Shown here in pieces: positions 1 through 6,453 of a DNA stretch of 7,966 nt. Positions within the stretch are counted from its first letter, which is position 1. Each line of letters starts with the position of its first letter. Where the stretch lies: the NCBI GenBank assembly GCA_023137005.1, contig JAGLQE010000247.1, positions 1-7,966 of the forward strand, read 5' to 3'. This DNA comes from Thermoplasmata archaeon. Lineage in GTDB: Archaea; Thermoplasmatota; Thermoplasmata; SG8-5; JAGLSY01. Under the pieces are notes generated by a model. The model was not told where the DNA came from and ran no database searches. It saw only the letters and a program-made list of their open reading frames with translations. Position numbers and translations under genes: made by a program.

Positions 1-1608
1 CATCGATTGGAAGTGAATGAGAACCTCAATATGTATGTCTCGGTTGCAGGTCTGGCCATGGGTGGTGCTGATGCTCCGGTCCTCAGGTACAGACAGAACA
101 CCAGTGCCAGGGTCGACCCACCAATCCCGGATTCGGATAATGACGGTGTTCCCGACAACCTTGACGGTATAAACGGCAGCCTGTCCAATGACTTCAATAA
201 TGATGGCATTGCCGACATCGACACAAATGGCGACCGTGATGGTGACGGAATAACCGACTATGACCATGGAGGGACCGACACCTGGCTCAATACGACCATA
301 CCCTGGTCCTTCGATGCCGCCTATTCAGGAATGGTGGTCCACAGGTATGTGGGGCAGGCAAAGCATATCGAGCTGAAAGGCCTGGATTACCTCAGTATCT
401 ATATTGATTCAGATAATAATTTGAGCACTGGCTTCTATGTGAATGGAATGATGGGGGCCGATCACCTGGCTCTGATCGCGGGCCGGGGAAATCAGATAGT
501 ATCTGGCGAATTGTTCAGATACGAGCCATCTGGCAGCATTCCGTGGGAATTCATGGCCGATGTGGATCACGCTCTTGATCATCACAGGATGGAGATCAGT
601 ATGCCTCTCGATCTCATGGATACCTCTCCCGAGCACAGTTTTTCAGTGCTGGTGGAATTATCGGATTGGCGGCATTCGACGGACCTTGGTGACACTCCCC
701 TTCACCATCTGTCTCAGACCTCCAATACCAGATCCATGCCCCCTGACGACGATCCCGATGCAAAGCCGCCGCCAGTTCCGGATGTGCAGATCACCAAGGA
801 CGTTGACTCGAACACAGCGGAGCCAGGCGACTACCTGAACTACACAATAACCATATCCAATAAGAACAGGGCTGACACCGCGGCCTTTGTCTGGGTGAAT
901 GACACCCTCCCATCCGGGGTAACCTATGTCAGTGATACCAGTGGCCTGACACCGACGATCAATGGTGACACATACACCTACCCCTACACCGATCTGGCTG
1001 GCGGGGTTACCATCACTTTTGTCATGACCGTGAGGGTGGACGACACAATTGCTGACGGCACGGACCTTGTGAACAATGTGGACGCTGATTTCACGGATTC
1101 GACAGGAACACCGTATGGCACCGATACAGATAGTGTCACCACGGCCTGTGTGAGGCCGGACATATCCATTGTGAAGGTGGCAAATACCACCACAGCCTAT
1201 CCCGGAACACTGGTCACCTTCACCATCTGGTACAATAATACCGGAGGCGGCAGTGCCGGGGATGTATGGCTCAATGACACGATACCCCCGAATACCACTT
1301 TTGTATCATCCAGCTCTCCTCCGGATTCGGTAAGCGGTGATGATTATACATGGCATTTCTCCAATGTGAGGAAGAATACGGATAATTCGATCACGATCAC
1401 GGTCCTGGTCAATGCCACGGCCCCAACCGGGACCATCACCAACTGGGCCTCGCTGAACTACACGTCCCTCAATGGCCATGCCTTTGCCGAGCAGTCCGAT
1501 TCAGCAGTTATCAATGTAATAATTATCTCTGAGTTCAGTAATATCATATTCTCGATAATATCCATGATGTCATTGATAGTTATCAGGCGGAACTGGCCGC
1601 TGTCTTAG
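1..1608 (+). CDS. Surface-anchored protein with Ca-binding-type repeats and two DUF11 domains (5' partial)
   Basis: The frame is open to base 1 (codons CAT CGA TTG), so the true start lies outside the window and the TTG at 7 is probably internal. Numbering from that TTG, residues 42-86 form an Asp/Asn/Gly-rich stretch (DSDNDGVPD, DFNNDGIAD, DRDGDGITD) of the thrombospondin type 3/dockerin-like calcium-binding kind. Residues about 94-225 look like a beta-sandwich; IDSDNNLSTGF followed by GADHLALI resembles DOMON/CBM9-like domains of archaeal secreted proteins. Two DUF11 (PF01345) repeats follow at about 258-378 and 383-503, each with the NDTLP/NDTIP plus F/YVS signature. The C-terminus (about 504-533) is hydrophobic, is preceded by Glu-Phe and ends in Arg-Arg, as in archaeal CTERM sorting signals. 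Many N-x-S/T sequons suit an N-glycosylated surface protein. The ligand or role is unknown. The 3' end overlaps the opposing gene. Confidence 0.85.
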   Translation, partial: HRLEVNENLNMYVSVAGLAMGGADAPVLRYRQNTSARVDPPIPDSDNDGVPDNLDGINGSLSNDFNNDGIADIDTNGDRDGDGITDYDHGGTDTWLNTTIPWSFDAAYSGMVVHRYVGQAKHIELKGLDYLSIYIDSDNNLSTGFYVNGMMGADHLALIAGRGNQIVSGELFRYEPSGSIPWEFMADVDHALDHHRMEISMPLDLMDTSPEHSFSVLVELSDWRHSTDLGDTPLHHLSQTSNTRSMPPDDDPDAKPPPVPDVQITKDVDSNTAEPGDYLNYTITISNKNRADTAAFVWVNDTLPSGVTYVSDTSGLTPTINGDTYTYPYTDLAGGVTITFVMTVRVDDTIADGTDLVNNVDADFTDSTGTPYGTDTDSVTTACVRPDISIVKVANTTTAYPGTLVTFTIWYNNTGGGSAGDVWLNDTIPPNTTFVSSSSPPDSVSGDDYTWHFSNVRKNTDNSITITVLVNATAPTGTITNWASLNYTSLNGHAFAEQSDSAVINVIIISEFSNIIFSIISMMSLIVIRRNWPLS

Positions 1609-4600
1609 GCTGTTCCACACCACCCCTCTGGTCTATCATGGAAACACATTTCAGGGCCTCTTCCTGTTTGCCCATCTTCATCAGAACATATCCCTTATTG
1701 ATCCAGGCATCGTGGTAGTTGGGGTTCAGCTTGATGGCCCGATTGTAGTTACTCAATGCCTCGACATAATCCTTTCTCCTCGCAAAAGCATTACCTCGAT
1801 TGTTCCAGGCTATTATGTATCTGGGATTGGAGATGAGGGCATTATTGTAGGATTCTATGGCATTTTCCGAATCCCCCAGCTTGGAGTAGGCATTCCCTTT
1901 GCTCACCCAGGCCACTTCATTATTGGGATTGATGGAAAGGGCCATGTCCAGGCACTCGATCCCTTCCTCTAGCTGTCCCATGAGGATCAGGGCGGCTCCC
2001 TTGCTGTACCAGGGAATATCATATTGCTGTGACGCGCTCTCAGTATCACCATCCGCACTTCCCTTGGCCCTGGATTTTTCAAGTGCCACATCATAGGAAC
2101 GAAGAGCCCGTTTGTAGTCTTTGTTCATGTAGTCTATGTCTCCCCGCACTATCTCGGTCTCGATGGAGGTATGGAGGCTTCTCTCATAGGCCAGCATGAT
2201 CGTGCTGATCATGATCAATGATATCCCCAGACCTGCGATTATCGTGCCAGGTGGCTGTATCGGGGAGAAGGCCCATTGATCGAAGTAGAACATCTCACCG
2301 ATAGAGAAAAGGAAAAGAAATATCGTTCCGACTATCCAGAGATGAATATACCTCAGACTACTTCTTATCCATATCATTCCTATCCCGATCATGACAATGC
2401 CGATGGACAGTAGGATATTGTCGACCTGAGGATTCTCGATAATGACATTGGCAAACCAGTGCAGGAGGATGAAACTGATAATGAGGCCTCCCACCATGAA
2501 AAGTGCTCCTTTTGTCAGATCTGATCTGACAAAAGTAGAGCGAGATGTGATCATCATGAACAATGCGAATGCAAGGGCAATTCCGGTTGCCGCCGCCAAT
2601 GAGATCGGGTGAAGGTCGAAGTACGAATTAAGGCTGACGAAGAAAACAGAGGTGAACAGAGACCAGTATACTCCGTATTCCCATCCTGAATGTCTGGTCT
2701 GCTCTTGTCTGGGTGCTGCTCCCTGTACCTCGAATGTCTTGAATGGGACCTGTCTTCTGACCTCGGCTGCCTCATGTATCCTGGTCTGGAATTCCTCGTC
2801 CTGACCTATCTCGACATATTCCACAACTTCATCATAGGCCACTGGCTCCCCGATGTGTTCCACATCCTCTTCGATGTATTCCACCTCTTCCTCTTCTTCC
2901 TCTCCCACCGGGTAAATTCCCTCTTCATAGATCTGAGGTTCGGGCCCTATCTCTTCATGATCGGTATCCTCGTATTCCACTTCCTCAGGCTCGATCCTGG
3001 ATTCCTTCCCAATGCTGTCGTAGGTATCGTCAATATCGGTCAAGAGGTCCATGAGATCATCCTCTCTGGGGTCCTCGACCTCCTCCATATTCTCGACGAT
3101 GCCGTAGAACTTCGCCTTGTTGATCAGGTAATTGGCCTTGCTCAATCTCCCTTCCCGATAGGCCGCCTCCAATCTTTCCAGCTTCTCCATATCTGTCATT
3201 CGGGTGCCGGGTATTGGAGTTTCAGGCGGTGGTACTTGATCTTCCTTAATAGCCTCTTCTTCAATGGCCTGGGCCAGGTCATCCAATCCCTCGGTCTCTT
3301 CCTCAAGTTCGATCTCCAAGTTTGGAATATCCATGTCAATGATATCAGAGATATCCACACCTTCTGCTGGATCAGAAGATTCTAGAACCTCCAATTCTCC
3401 CAAACCAAGGTCATCATCGAGGAAGGTGAACCCGCAAACCTCGCAATCCCCAGCCCCTACGCCGAACCTTGAACCGCAGTTGGGACATGTATTCTTCGAG
3501 AGCTTGACATCCTCCTCATCCAGATCGATCACGATCCCCATATCATCCCCAATACCACCATCAAAGTTGAAGCCACAAACCCCACACTCTTTCGCATCCC
3601 CGGAAACAAAGGCTCCACACTCTGGACAGAGGTCTATCTCACCACTCAGGGTCTCCTGTGGGGACGTGTCCTTTAATTCCAGAACACCCAGTGCTTTTTT
3701 CAGGATGTCCATGGAATCATCAGCTCCCTGGCTCATCTTTATTATCTCTTCAGGTTGGATCTTATCCAGGGCATCGGCATCCACTTCTGTCCCGCATACA
3801 TTACATTCCCCAATACCCGGTCTCAAGAAGGCCCCACACTCTCCACAGATCGACAGTGAACTCGTCTCTTCCTTGTGTATATCCTCCAGGGCTGGCATAT
3901 CGGGCATATCGGACCTGGGAGCATCGCACACCGGACATTTATCCTCACCAGAGGGAATGAAAGCCCCACAGGGGACACATATTCCAATGATCTCCTCGAC
4001 CACTTCCATGATCTCGGACCCAACACTGGTCTCGTCCAGTATTCCGAGTATCTTCCTGAGGGCGGATTCCGTGTCAGCATCCTTTTGCCTGGTAACCAGC
4101 TCCTTGTCCACTTCATCTGTCTCGGTGGTCAGGTATTTACCAGAGCCGCTCTCGGTCCCGCATACATTACATTCTCTGGAGGAGGATGAGACAAAGGCTC
4201 CACACTCCATACATAATCTAATATCGTCTTCCATGCCCCCATCGATCACAACCTCTTCCGATAATTTCTCCCCCAGGCCCTCGACTATTCTTATCTTGTC
4301 AACCTCCTGGTTCAGGTTCTCGTGCAGGTGGTCAGCATTTATTTCATCATTTGCCTCCTCTATGCTTATCATGACAGGTTCATCATCATCATCATCATCA
4401 TCCAGATCATCATCAGCCATCCGGTCTATCAGGGACATGAGCTCGTCCGTATCCCCTATGCCATCCATCTCCCTCAGTGACTCTTCGGTGTCAAGCTCCT
4501 CTTTATCTATCAATAGATCAAGAAGTTCATCATCATATTCGACAACTGGCTCTTTGGTATCCGCATTATCATCCAGTGGTATGCCGCAGCTCGGGCACTC

Positions 4601-4933
4601 TTCGGAATCCGAGCTTATGAAGGCTCCACAACCCGAGCAGAGGAATAGGGAGACATCCTCACTTTCCTGGCCAATGAGGTCCAGCTCTTCCTCTATCTTC
4701 ATATCACAGCTCGCACACTCAAGGGAATCCTCTTCCAGTTTCCCACCGCATCTTGGGCATGTCTGTCCCACATCAAGATCTTCTGGATCCTCTTGTATGA
4801 GTTCTTCGAGGCCTTTCTCAAAATTATCTTCCGCATCTTCATCCAGTGCCTTATTACAATTGGGGCAAACAGTGGCATCCTCGTTTATGAATGCACCACA
4901 GGATGGACATAGATATATTACGGAATCGCTCAA
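1583..4933 (-). CDS. Eight-zinc-ribbon, six-TM, TPR-containing membrane protein
   Basis: The protein has 1116 residues. Eight zinc ribbons, all with exact CxxC-x10-CxxC spacing, lie at residues 9-26, 59-76, 99-116, 241-258, 319-336, 363-380, 436-453 and 483-500, mostly with a CGAF core. Acidic linkers separate them, including seven Asp in a row (178-184). A SHOCT-like helical motif (about 582-611, ERLEAAYREGRLSKANYL) is followed by a Glu-rich stretch (644-712). Six hydrophobic helices span about 752-773, 777-797, 807-831, 839-857, 862-884 and 894-916. The C-terminus has about five TPRs (924-1100); the first is followed by a low-complexity insert (953-972). An even helix number puts ribbons and TPRs on the same side, presumably the cytoplasm. 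The start is TTG: an in-frame stop lies five codons upstream, no ATG or GTG intervenes, and GGAG sits 9 nt before it. Such proteins occur in archaeal genomes as zinc-ribbon/TPR proteins without known function. A scaffold or metal/redox-responsive adaptor is plausible but inferred. It is transcribed divergently from the KaiC-like operon. Confidence 0.93.
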   Translation of the reverse strand: MSDSVIYLCPSCGAFINEDATVCPNCNKALDEDAEDNFEKGLEELIQEDPEDLDVGQTCPRCGGKLEEDSLECASCDMKIEEELDLIGQESEDVSLFLCSGCGAFISSDSEECPSCGIPLDDNADTKEPVVEYDDELLDLLIDKEELDTEESLREMDGIGDTDELMSLIDRMADDDLDDDDDDDEPVMISIEEANDEINADHLHENLNQEVDKIRIVEGLGEKLSEEVVIDGGMEDDIRLCMECGAFVSSSSRECNVCGTESGSGKYLTTETDEVDKELVTRQKDADTESALRKILGILDETSVGSEIMEVVEEIIGICVPCGAFIPSGEDKCPVCDAPRSDMPDMPALEDIHKEETSSLSICGECGAFLRPGIGECNVCGTEVDADALDKIQPEEIIKMSQGADDSMDILKKALGVLELKDTSPQETLSGEIDLCPECGAFVSGDAKECGVCGFNFDGGIGDDMGIVIDLDEEDVKLSKNTCPNCGSRFGVGAGDCEVCGFTFLDDDLGLGELEVLESSDPAEGVDISDIIDMDIPNLEIELEEETEGLDDLAQAIEEEAIKEDQVPPPETPIPGTRMTDMEKLERLEAAYREGRLSKANYLINKAKFYGIVENMEEVEDPREDDLMDLLTDIDDTYDSIGKESRIEPEEVEYEDTDHEEIGPEPQIYEEGIYPVGEEEEEEVEYIEEDVEHIGEPVAYDEVVEYVEIGQDEEFQTRIHEAAEVRRQVPFKTFEVQGAAPRQEQTRHSGWEYGVYWSLFTSVFFVSLNSYFDLHPISLAAATGIALAFALFMMITSRSTFVRSDLTKGALFMVGGLIISFILLHWFANVIIENPQVDNILLSIGIVMIGIGMIWIRSSLRYIHLWIVGTIFLFLFSIGEMFYFDQWAFSPIQPPGTIIAGLGISLIMISTIMLAYERSLHTSIETEIVRGDIDYMNKDYKRALRSYDVALEKSRAKGSADGDTESASQQYDIPWYSKGAALILMGQLEEGIECLDMALSINPNNEVAWVSKGNAYSKLGDSENAIESYNNALISNPRYIIAWNNRGNAFARRKDYVEALSNYNRAIKLNPNYHDAWINKGYVLMKMGKQEEALKCVSMIDQRGGVEQPKTAASSA
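2509..2535. repeat. 27-bp near-perfect palindrome inside the zinc-ribbon gene
   Basis: Arms of 13 bp (2509-2521 and 2523-2535) are perfectly complementary around one central base. A further 4 bp (2505-2508 with 2538-2541) can pair past a 2-nt bulge. It encodes residues 800-808 (TFVRSDLTK) in the loop between membrane helices 2 and 3. Confidence 0.8.
3569..4213 (-). repeat. Internal duplication of a two-ribbon unit
   Basis: Residues 241-340 and 363-455 share the same order: a ribbon ending ECNVCGTE, an acidic linker, a helix of the type ALRKILGILDETS / ILKKALGVLELKDTS, then a second ribbon. A 20-nt exact DNA repeat survives at 3789-3808 and 4155-4174, 366 bp apart, the same offset as the protein repeat (122 codons). 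Confidence 0.75.
4382..4402 (-). repeat. (GAT)7 trinucleotide tract coding for seven Asp
   Basis: Seven uninterrupted GAT codons (minus strand) encode Asp178-184 in an acidic linker. Pure codon runs of this kind can change length by slippage while keeping the frame. Confidence 0.85.
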
Positions 4934-4942
4934 TCGACCAGT

Positions 4943-4946
4943 CTCC
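4943..4946 (-). promoter_or_regulatory. Ribosome binding site supporting the TTG start of the zinc-ribbon gene
   Basis: The minus strand reads GGAG here, ending 9 nt before the TTG at 4933-4931. The only in-frame alternatives lie behind a TGA stop at 4951-4949, so the site and the stop together fix the unusual TTG start. Confidence 0.65.
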
Positions 4947-4980
4947 GATCATCACCAGTATGATACTTAGTGATAATGTT

Positions 4981-4988
4981 TTTATATA
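4981..4988 (-). promoter_or_regulatory. Likely TATA box of the zinc-ribbon gene
   Basis: The minus strand reads TATATAAA (followed by more A). Using the usual archaeal spacing of about 26 bp, transcription would start near 4958 and give a leader of about 25 nt that contains the GGAG site. A second TATA-like block, CTATAAATAA, lies further upstream on the same strand near 5000-5009 and could act as an alternative promoter. Confidence 0.5.
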
Positions 4989-5040
4989 TCCCCTAGGAAT
5001 TATTTATAGATTTGCAAAATATCATCATGTTGATGGTCGT

Positions 5041-5053
5041 TTTGTATAATATC
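5041..5053 (+). promoter_or_regulatory. Possible TATA element of the KaiC-like operon
   Basis: TTTGTATAATATC is the best plus-strand TATA-like stretch at a reasonable distance from the operon, predicting a leader of roughly 50 nt. The AT-rich block AATTAAAATAT near 5084-5094 is an alternative that would give a very short leader. The whole region is AT-rich, so this call is weak. Confidence 0.3.
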
Positions 5054-5063
5054 CCGTAATATC
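5047..5063. repeat. Direct repeat TAATATC-N3-TAATATC in the divergent promoter
   Basis: Two exact copies of TAATATC lie at 5047-5053 and 5057-5063. Their 10-bp period places both on the same face of the helix. They overlap and follow the putative plus-strand TATA element, where a regulator could bind. The region is AT-rich, so chance occurrence is possible. Confidence 0.4.
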
Positions 5064-5107
5064 ATAAGAAAATTATTCCAAACAATTAAAATATGGTAAA
5101 TTATATC

Positions 5108-5111
5108 GGAG
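5108..5111 (+). promoter_or_regulatory. Ribosome binding site choosing ATG 5122 over ATG 5113
   Basis: GGAG at 5108-5111 is only 1 nt before the ATG at 5113 but 10 nt before the in-frame ATG at 5122. Other genes in the window use gaps of 8-10 nt, so the downstream ATG is the better start. A leaderless transcript using 5113 cannot be excluded. Confidence 0.6.
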
Positions 5112-5121
5112 CATGGAATAT

Positions 5122-5877
5122 ATGGACGAAAACAAGAATAACAGTGTTGAAAGGGAGCGTTGTCCCACAGGGATCGATGGCCTTGACAATATCCTCAATG
5201 GCGGAATACCCCGAGGAAATACCATTTTATTCACAGGTAGCTGTGGTACTGGAAAGACCACATTGAGCCTCGAATTCCTTGTCCACGGAGCCCTGGCAGA
5301 TGAGAATTCCTTATTCATATCTGTCACAGAATCTTCGGATAAACTGACCCAGAATGTCATACCTTATGACTTCTTCGAGGAATCCCTCATCAAGAAGGGC
5401 AAGCTGGTCTTCGTCGACATGCCGATCATCTATGAGAGGCTGGGACTGACCAATGTCGAGTTCTCCCTGGAGGATGTGGATATCCTGGTCCGGGCCATAG
5501 GCAACCTTGTTGACGAGTTGTCCATAAAGCGTCTGGTGATAGATTCCATAACCTCTGTATGTTACCGTTTGAAGACCGAGGAGAAGATCAGGGAATTCAT
5601 ACTGAAGATAGGAAAAACACTATCCACCAGAGGATGCACCAGCATGCTGATATCCGAGATATCGCCCTCTGCTGACAGGTATTCACTGTACGGTGTGGAG
5701 GAGGCCATTGCCGATGGCATTGTACTGATGGGCAATATGGAAAGAAGAGGAGATCTACTAAGAACACTACAGGTGGTCAAGATGAGGGGAACCACCCATT
5801 CGAGGGCCAAGTACGTGCTGGATCTGACACCCGCTGGAGTCTTACTCGTTCCATTATTGAAAGGAGGCGGAGGCTAG
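5122..5877 (+). CDS. KaiC-like RecA-superfamily ATPase (RAD55/GvpD type), canonical P-loop
   Basis: This is a single-domain KaiC-like ATPase (PF06745 type) of 251 residues from ATG 5122, a normal length for archaeal single-domain members. The N-terminal PTGIDGLDNILNGGIPRG is the family entry motif. Walker A is GSCGTGKTT (residues 39-47, Lys45), a Glu in SVTES (about residue 70) sits where the catalytic Glu is expected, and Walker B is RLVIDSIT with Asp141. Near the C-terminus VVKMRGTTHS matches the conserved KMRGT-H segment involved in subunit contacts. It should therefore bind and hydrolyse ATP and probably form a hexamer. Cellular role is unknown; relatives include ArlH of the archaellum and gas-vesicle GvpD. 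It ends in four Gly codons whose bases double as Shine-Dalgarno motifs for the next gene, whose ATG directly follows the TAG. First gene of a three-gene operon. Confidence 0.93.
   Translation: MDENKNNSVERERCPTGIDGLDNILNGGIPRGNTILFTGSCGTGKTTLSLEFLVHGALADENSLFISVTESSDKLTQNVIPYDFFEESLIKKGKLVFVDMPIIYERLGLTNVEFSLEDVDILVRAIGNLVDELSIKRLVIDSITSVCYRLKTEEKIREFILKIGKTLSTRGCTSMLISEISPSADRYSLYGVEEAIADGIVLMGNMERRGDLLRTLQVVKMRGTTHSRAKYVLDLTPAGVLLVPLLKGGGG
5863..5873 (+). promoter_or_regulatory. Tandem Shine-Dalgarno motifs inside the C-terminal Gly codons
   Basis: GGAGG occurs twice, at 5863-5867 and 5869-5873, ending 10 and 4 nt before the ATG at 5878. Both copies lie within the codons for the upstream protein's Gly-Gly-Gly-Gly tail (GGA GGC GGA GGC), so that tail may exist mainly to provide the initiation site. 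Confidence 0.7.
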
Positions 5878-6453
5878 ATGATTAAATCACCCGGCGACCT
5901 GGCTGAGGAGCTTCGAGAACTGCCACCGTCATCGGCCATCAATCTAAAGATATCTGGAGACAGCTATTTTGATGCGATCCGTGGAATAGTGGACATCTTC
6001 GCGCCAAAGAAGGATCTGGATGTCATCTACATAACTGTGGCCATTCCATCCCATTCCATCATCGACGTCCTCAAGATACTGGAAATAGACCTTAGCAGGA
6101 TATATTTCGTTGATTGTGTTTCCCACACCATGATAGGCGGGGCCAAGAAGCATGATAATGTGTATTATGTGGAAAGCCCGACCATGTTGGAGAACATCAT
6201 GCTGAAGGTGGAATACCTTGTCAGGAAGACATCAGAAAGAAATAATGTGATAGTTCTGGATGCTATAAACGCTCTCGGCATCCACAATAATGTCAATATC
6301 CTTTCAGAGTTCCTGCATATCATGCTCAATAACCTGAGAGCCCAAGATGCCTATTCCATTGTATTCACGATGGATGATACTGCCACCGAGGATACCAATA
6401 ATATGATGGGCCTGGTCTGTGATCTCAATATCTCCATTGGGAGTGATGGCTGA
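5878..6453 (+). CDS. RecA-fold-like protein without a P-loop (operon partner, unknown function)
   Basis: The protein has 191 residues. It starts directly after the upstream stop codon, and its own TGA shares one base with the next ATG. I recognise no named family with certainty. The pattern resembles a degenerate KaiC/RAD55 domain. INLKISGDSYFDAIRGIVDI (21-40) sits where a Walker A strand-loop-helix would be but has no GxxGxGK[ST]. Hydrophobic strands follow at about 49-56 and 75-79. NVIVLDAINAL (123-133, Asp128) looks like a Walker B strand, and SIVFTMDD late in the protein fits the next core strand. Similar short archaeal proteins with an 'hhhhDslsal' strand occur beside KaiC-like ATPases. 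It probably does not bind ATP by itself and may act as a partner or regulator of the two flanking ATPases (inference). No membrane segment or signal peptide is seen. Confidence 0.85.
   Translation: MIKSPGDLAEELRELPPSSAINLKISGDSYFDAIRGIVDIFAPKKDLDVIYITVAIPSHSIIDVLKILEIDLSRIYFVDCVSHTMIGGAKKHDNVYYVESPTMLENIMLKVEYLVRKTSERNNVIVLDAINALGIHNNVNILSEFLHIMLNNLRAQDAYSIVFTMDDTATEDTNNMMGLVCDLNISIGSDG
6439..6443 (+). promoter_or_regulatory. Ribosome binding site of the third operon gene
   Basis: GGGAG followed by TGAT lies inside the end of the upstream gene, 9 nt before ATG 6453. The stop and start overlap as TGATG (6451-6455), the usual layout for translational coupling. Confidence 0.6.

Noticed and set aside
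2690..3385. 231-codon plus-strand open frame rich in Leu and Phe
   Set aside because: It is the antisense shadow of the Glu/Asp-rich linker of the zinc-ribbon protein and shows no recognisable pattern.
3264..4970. 568-codon plus-strand open frame opposite the zinc-ribbon gene
   Set aside because: Its Ser-rich translation is the antisense of acidic and Cys-rich codons on the minus strand, with no domain or ribosome site. The minus-strand reading has eight ribbons, six membrane helices and TPRs.
5113..5121. ATG 5113 as the start of the first KaiC-like gene
   Set aside because: The GGAG motif would be only 1 nt away. The ATG at 5122 has a 10-nt gap like the other genes, and the extra three residues add nothing to the domain.
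6041..6060. Perfect 10-bp tandem repeat CCATTCCATC x2
   Set aside because: It lies in coding sequence with no frame disruption and only two units; it is most likely incidental codon similarity (AIPSHSI).
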